NCBI GenBank assembly: GCA_964471535.1 | Contig: CAYYHA010000073.1 | Location: 1-16,439 of the forward strand | DNA length: 16,439 nt | Origin: CAYYHA01 sp964471535 | GTDB taxonomy: Bacteria > Myxococcota > Myxococcia > SLRQ01 | Reading direction: 5' to 3' | Program-made: the position numbers and the translations under genes | Part shown: piece after piece, positions 16,418 through 16,439 of the stretch | Numbering within the stretch: the first letter of the stretch is position 1 | Layout of the letters: each line of letters opens with the position of its first letter | Notes under the pieces: generated by a model | What the model was told of the DNA's origin: nothing | Databases searched by the model: none | Seen by the model: only the letters and a program-made list of their open reading frames with translations

Positions 16418-16439
16418 ATGGCATTCGAACTTCCACCGC
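16418..16439 (+). CDS. sodB: Start of probable iron superoxide dismutase gene (partial)
   Basis: Only the first seven codons are inside the window: MAFELPP. Fe/Mn superoxide dismutases of the SodB group typically begin M-FELP-LPY, so this is the most likely identity; with so few residues it remains a family guess. ATG 16418 has a strong AAGGGAG seven bases upstream. The enzyme would convert superoxide to hydrogen peroxide and oxygen in the cytoplasm. A candidate promoter and a perfect palindrome lie upstream. Confidence 0.55.

Overview
The window is G+C-rich bacterial DNA, mostly around 70% by eye, with dense coding and third positions dominated by G and C. The secreted proteins have 'DGG/DAG' low-complexity linkers, cysteine-rich modules, a PKD domain and FG-GAP repeats. 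Together with relaxed lipoprotein signals and a long enzyme set for fatty acid degradation, this points to a member of the Myxococcota (former Deltaproteobacteria). I cannot name a genus from sequence alone.

Layout. Bases 1-4133 hold three predicted secreted or lipid-anchored proteins: a cysteine-rich lipoprotein-like protein cut by the window edge (+), a PKD-domain lipoprotein (-), and a large lipoprotein with a GH38/GH57-type glycoside hydrolase fold (+). Bases 4201-6635 hold a divergent pair: a macro-domain ADP-ribose hydrolase (-) and a zinc-dependent histone-deacetylase-family enzyme with a 245-residue C-terminal extension I do not recognise (+). Bases 6740-7264 encode a gamma-carbonic-anhydrase-like hexapeptide protein (-). 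It diverges from a two-gene unit (7308-9658, +) of a seven-repeat FG-GAP protein and a metallophosphoesterase-like protein joined by an ATGA overlap.

Bases 9660-10490 are an islet of lower G+C. It carries a small lipoprotein and, just upstream, the tail of a beta-propeller/lectin-like gene whose body is gone. Bases 10610-15205 (-) form a beta-oxidation operon in the order fadI-type thiolase, fadJ-type multifunctional enzyme, NUDT19-like Nudix hydrolase, with gaps of 45 and 48 bp. The thiolase and FadJ would carry out the hydration, dehydrogenation and thiolysis steps of beta-oxidation; the Nudix enzyme probably trims CoA species. A good sigma-70-type promoter and two dyads precede the operon.

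The right end holds a NarL/FixJ response regulator (15537-16157, +) with an altered receiver acidic pocket. The first seven codons of a probable iron superoxide dismutase gene follow (16418 onward), preceded by a perfect 13-bp palindrome near its predicted transcription start.

No rRNA, tRNA, insertion sequence or CRISPR array is visible. The best leads are the HDAC fusion next to a macro-domain gene, the low-G+C islet with its truncated gene, the Nudix gene inside the fad operon, and the operator-like dyads.
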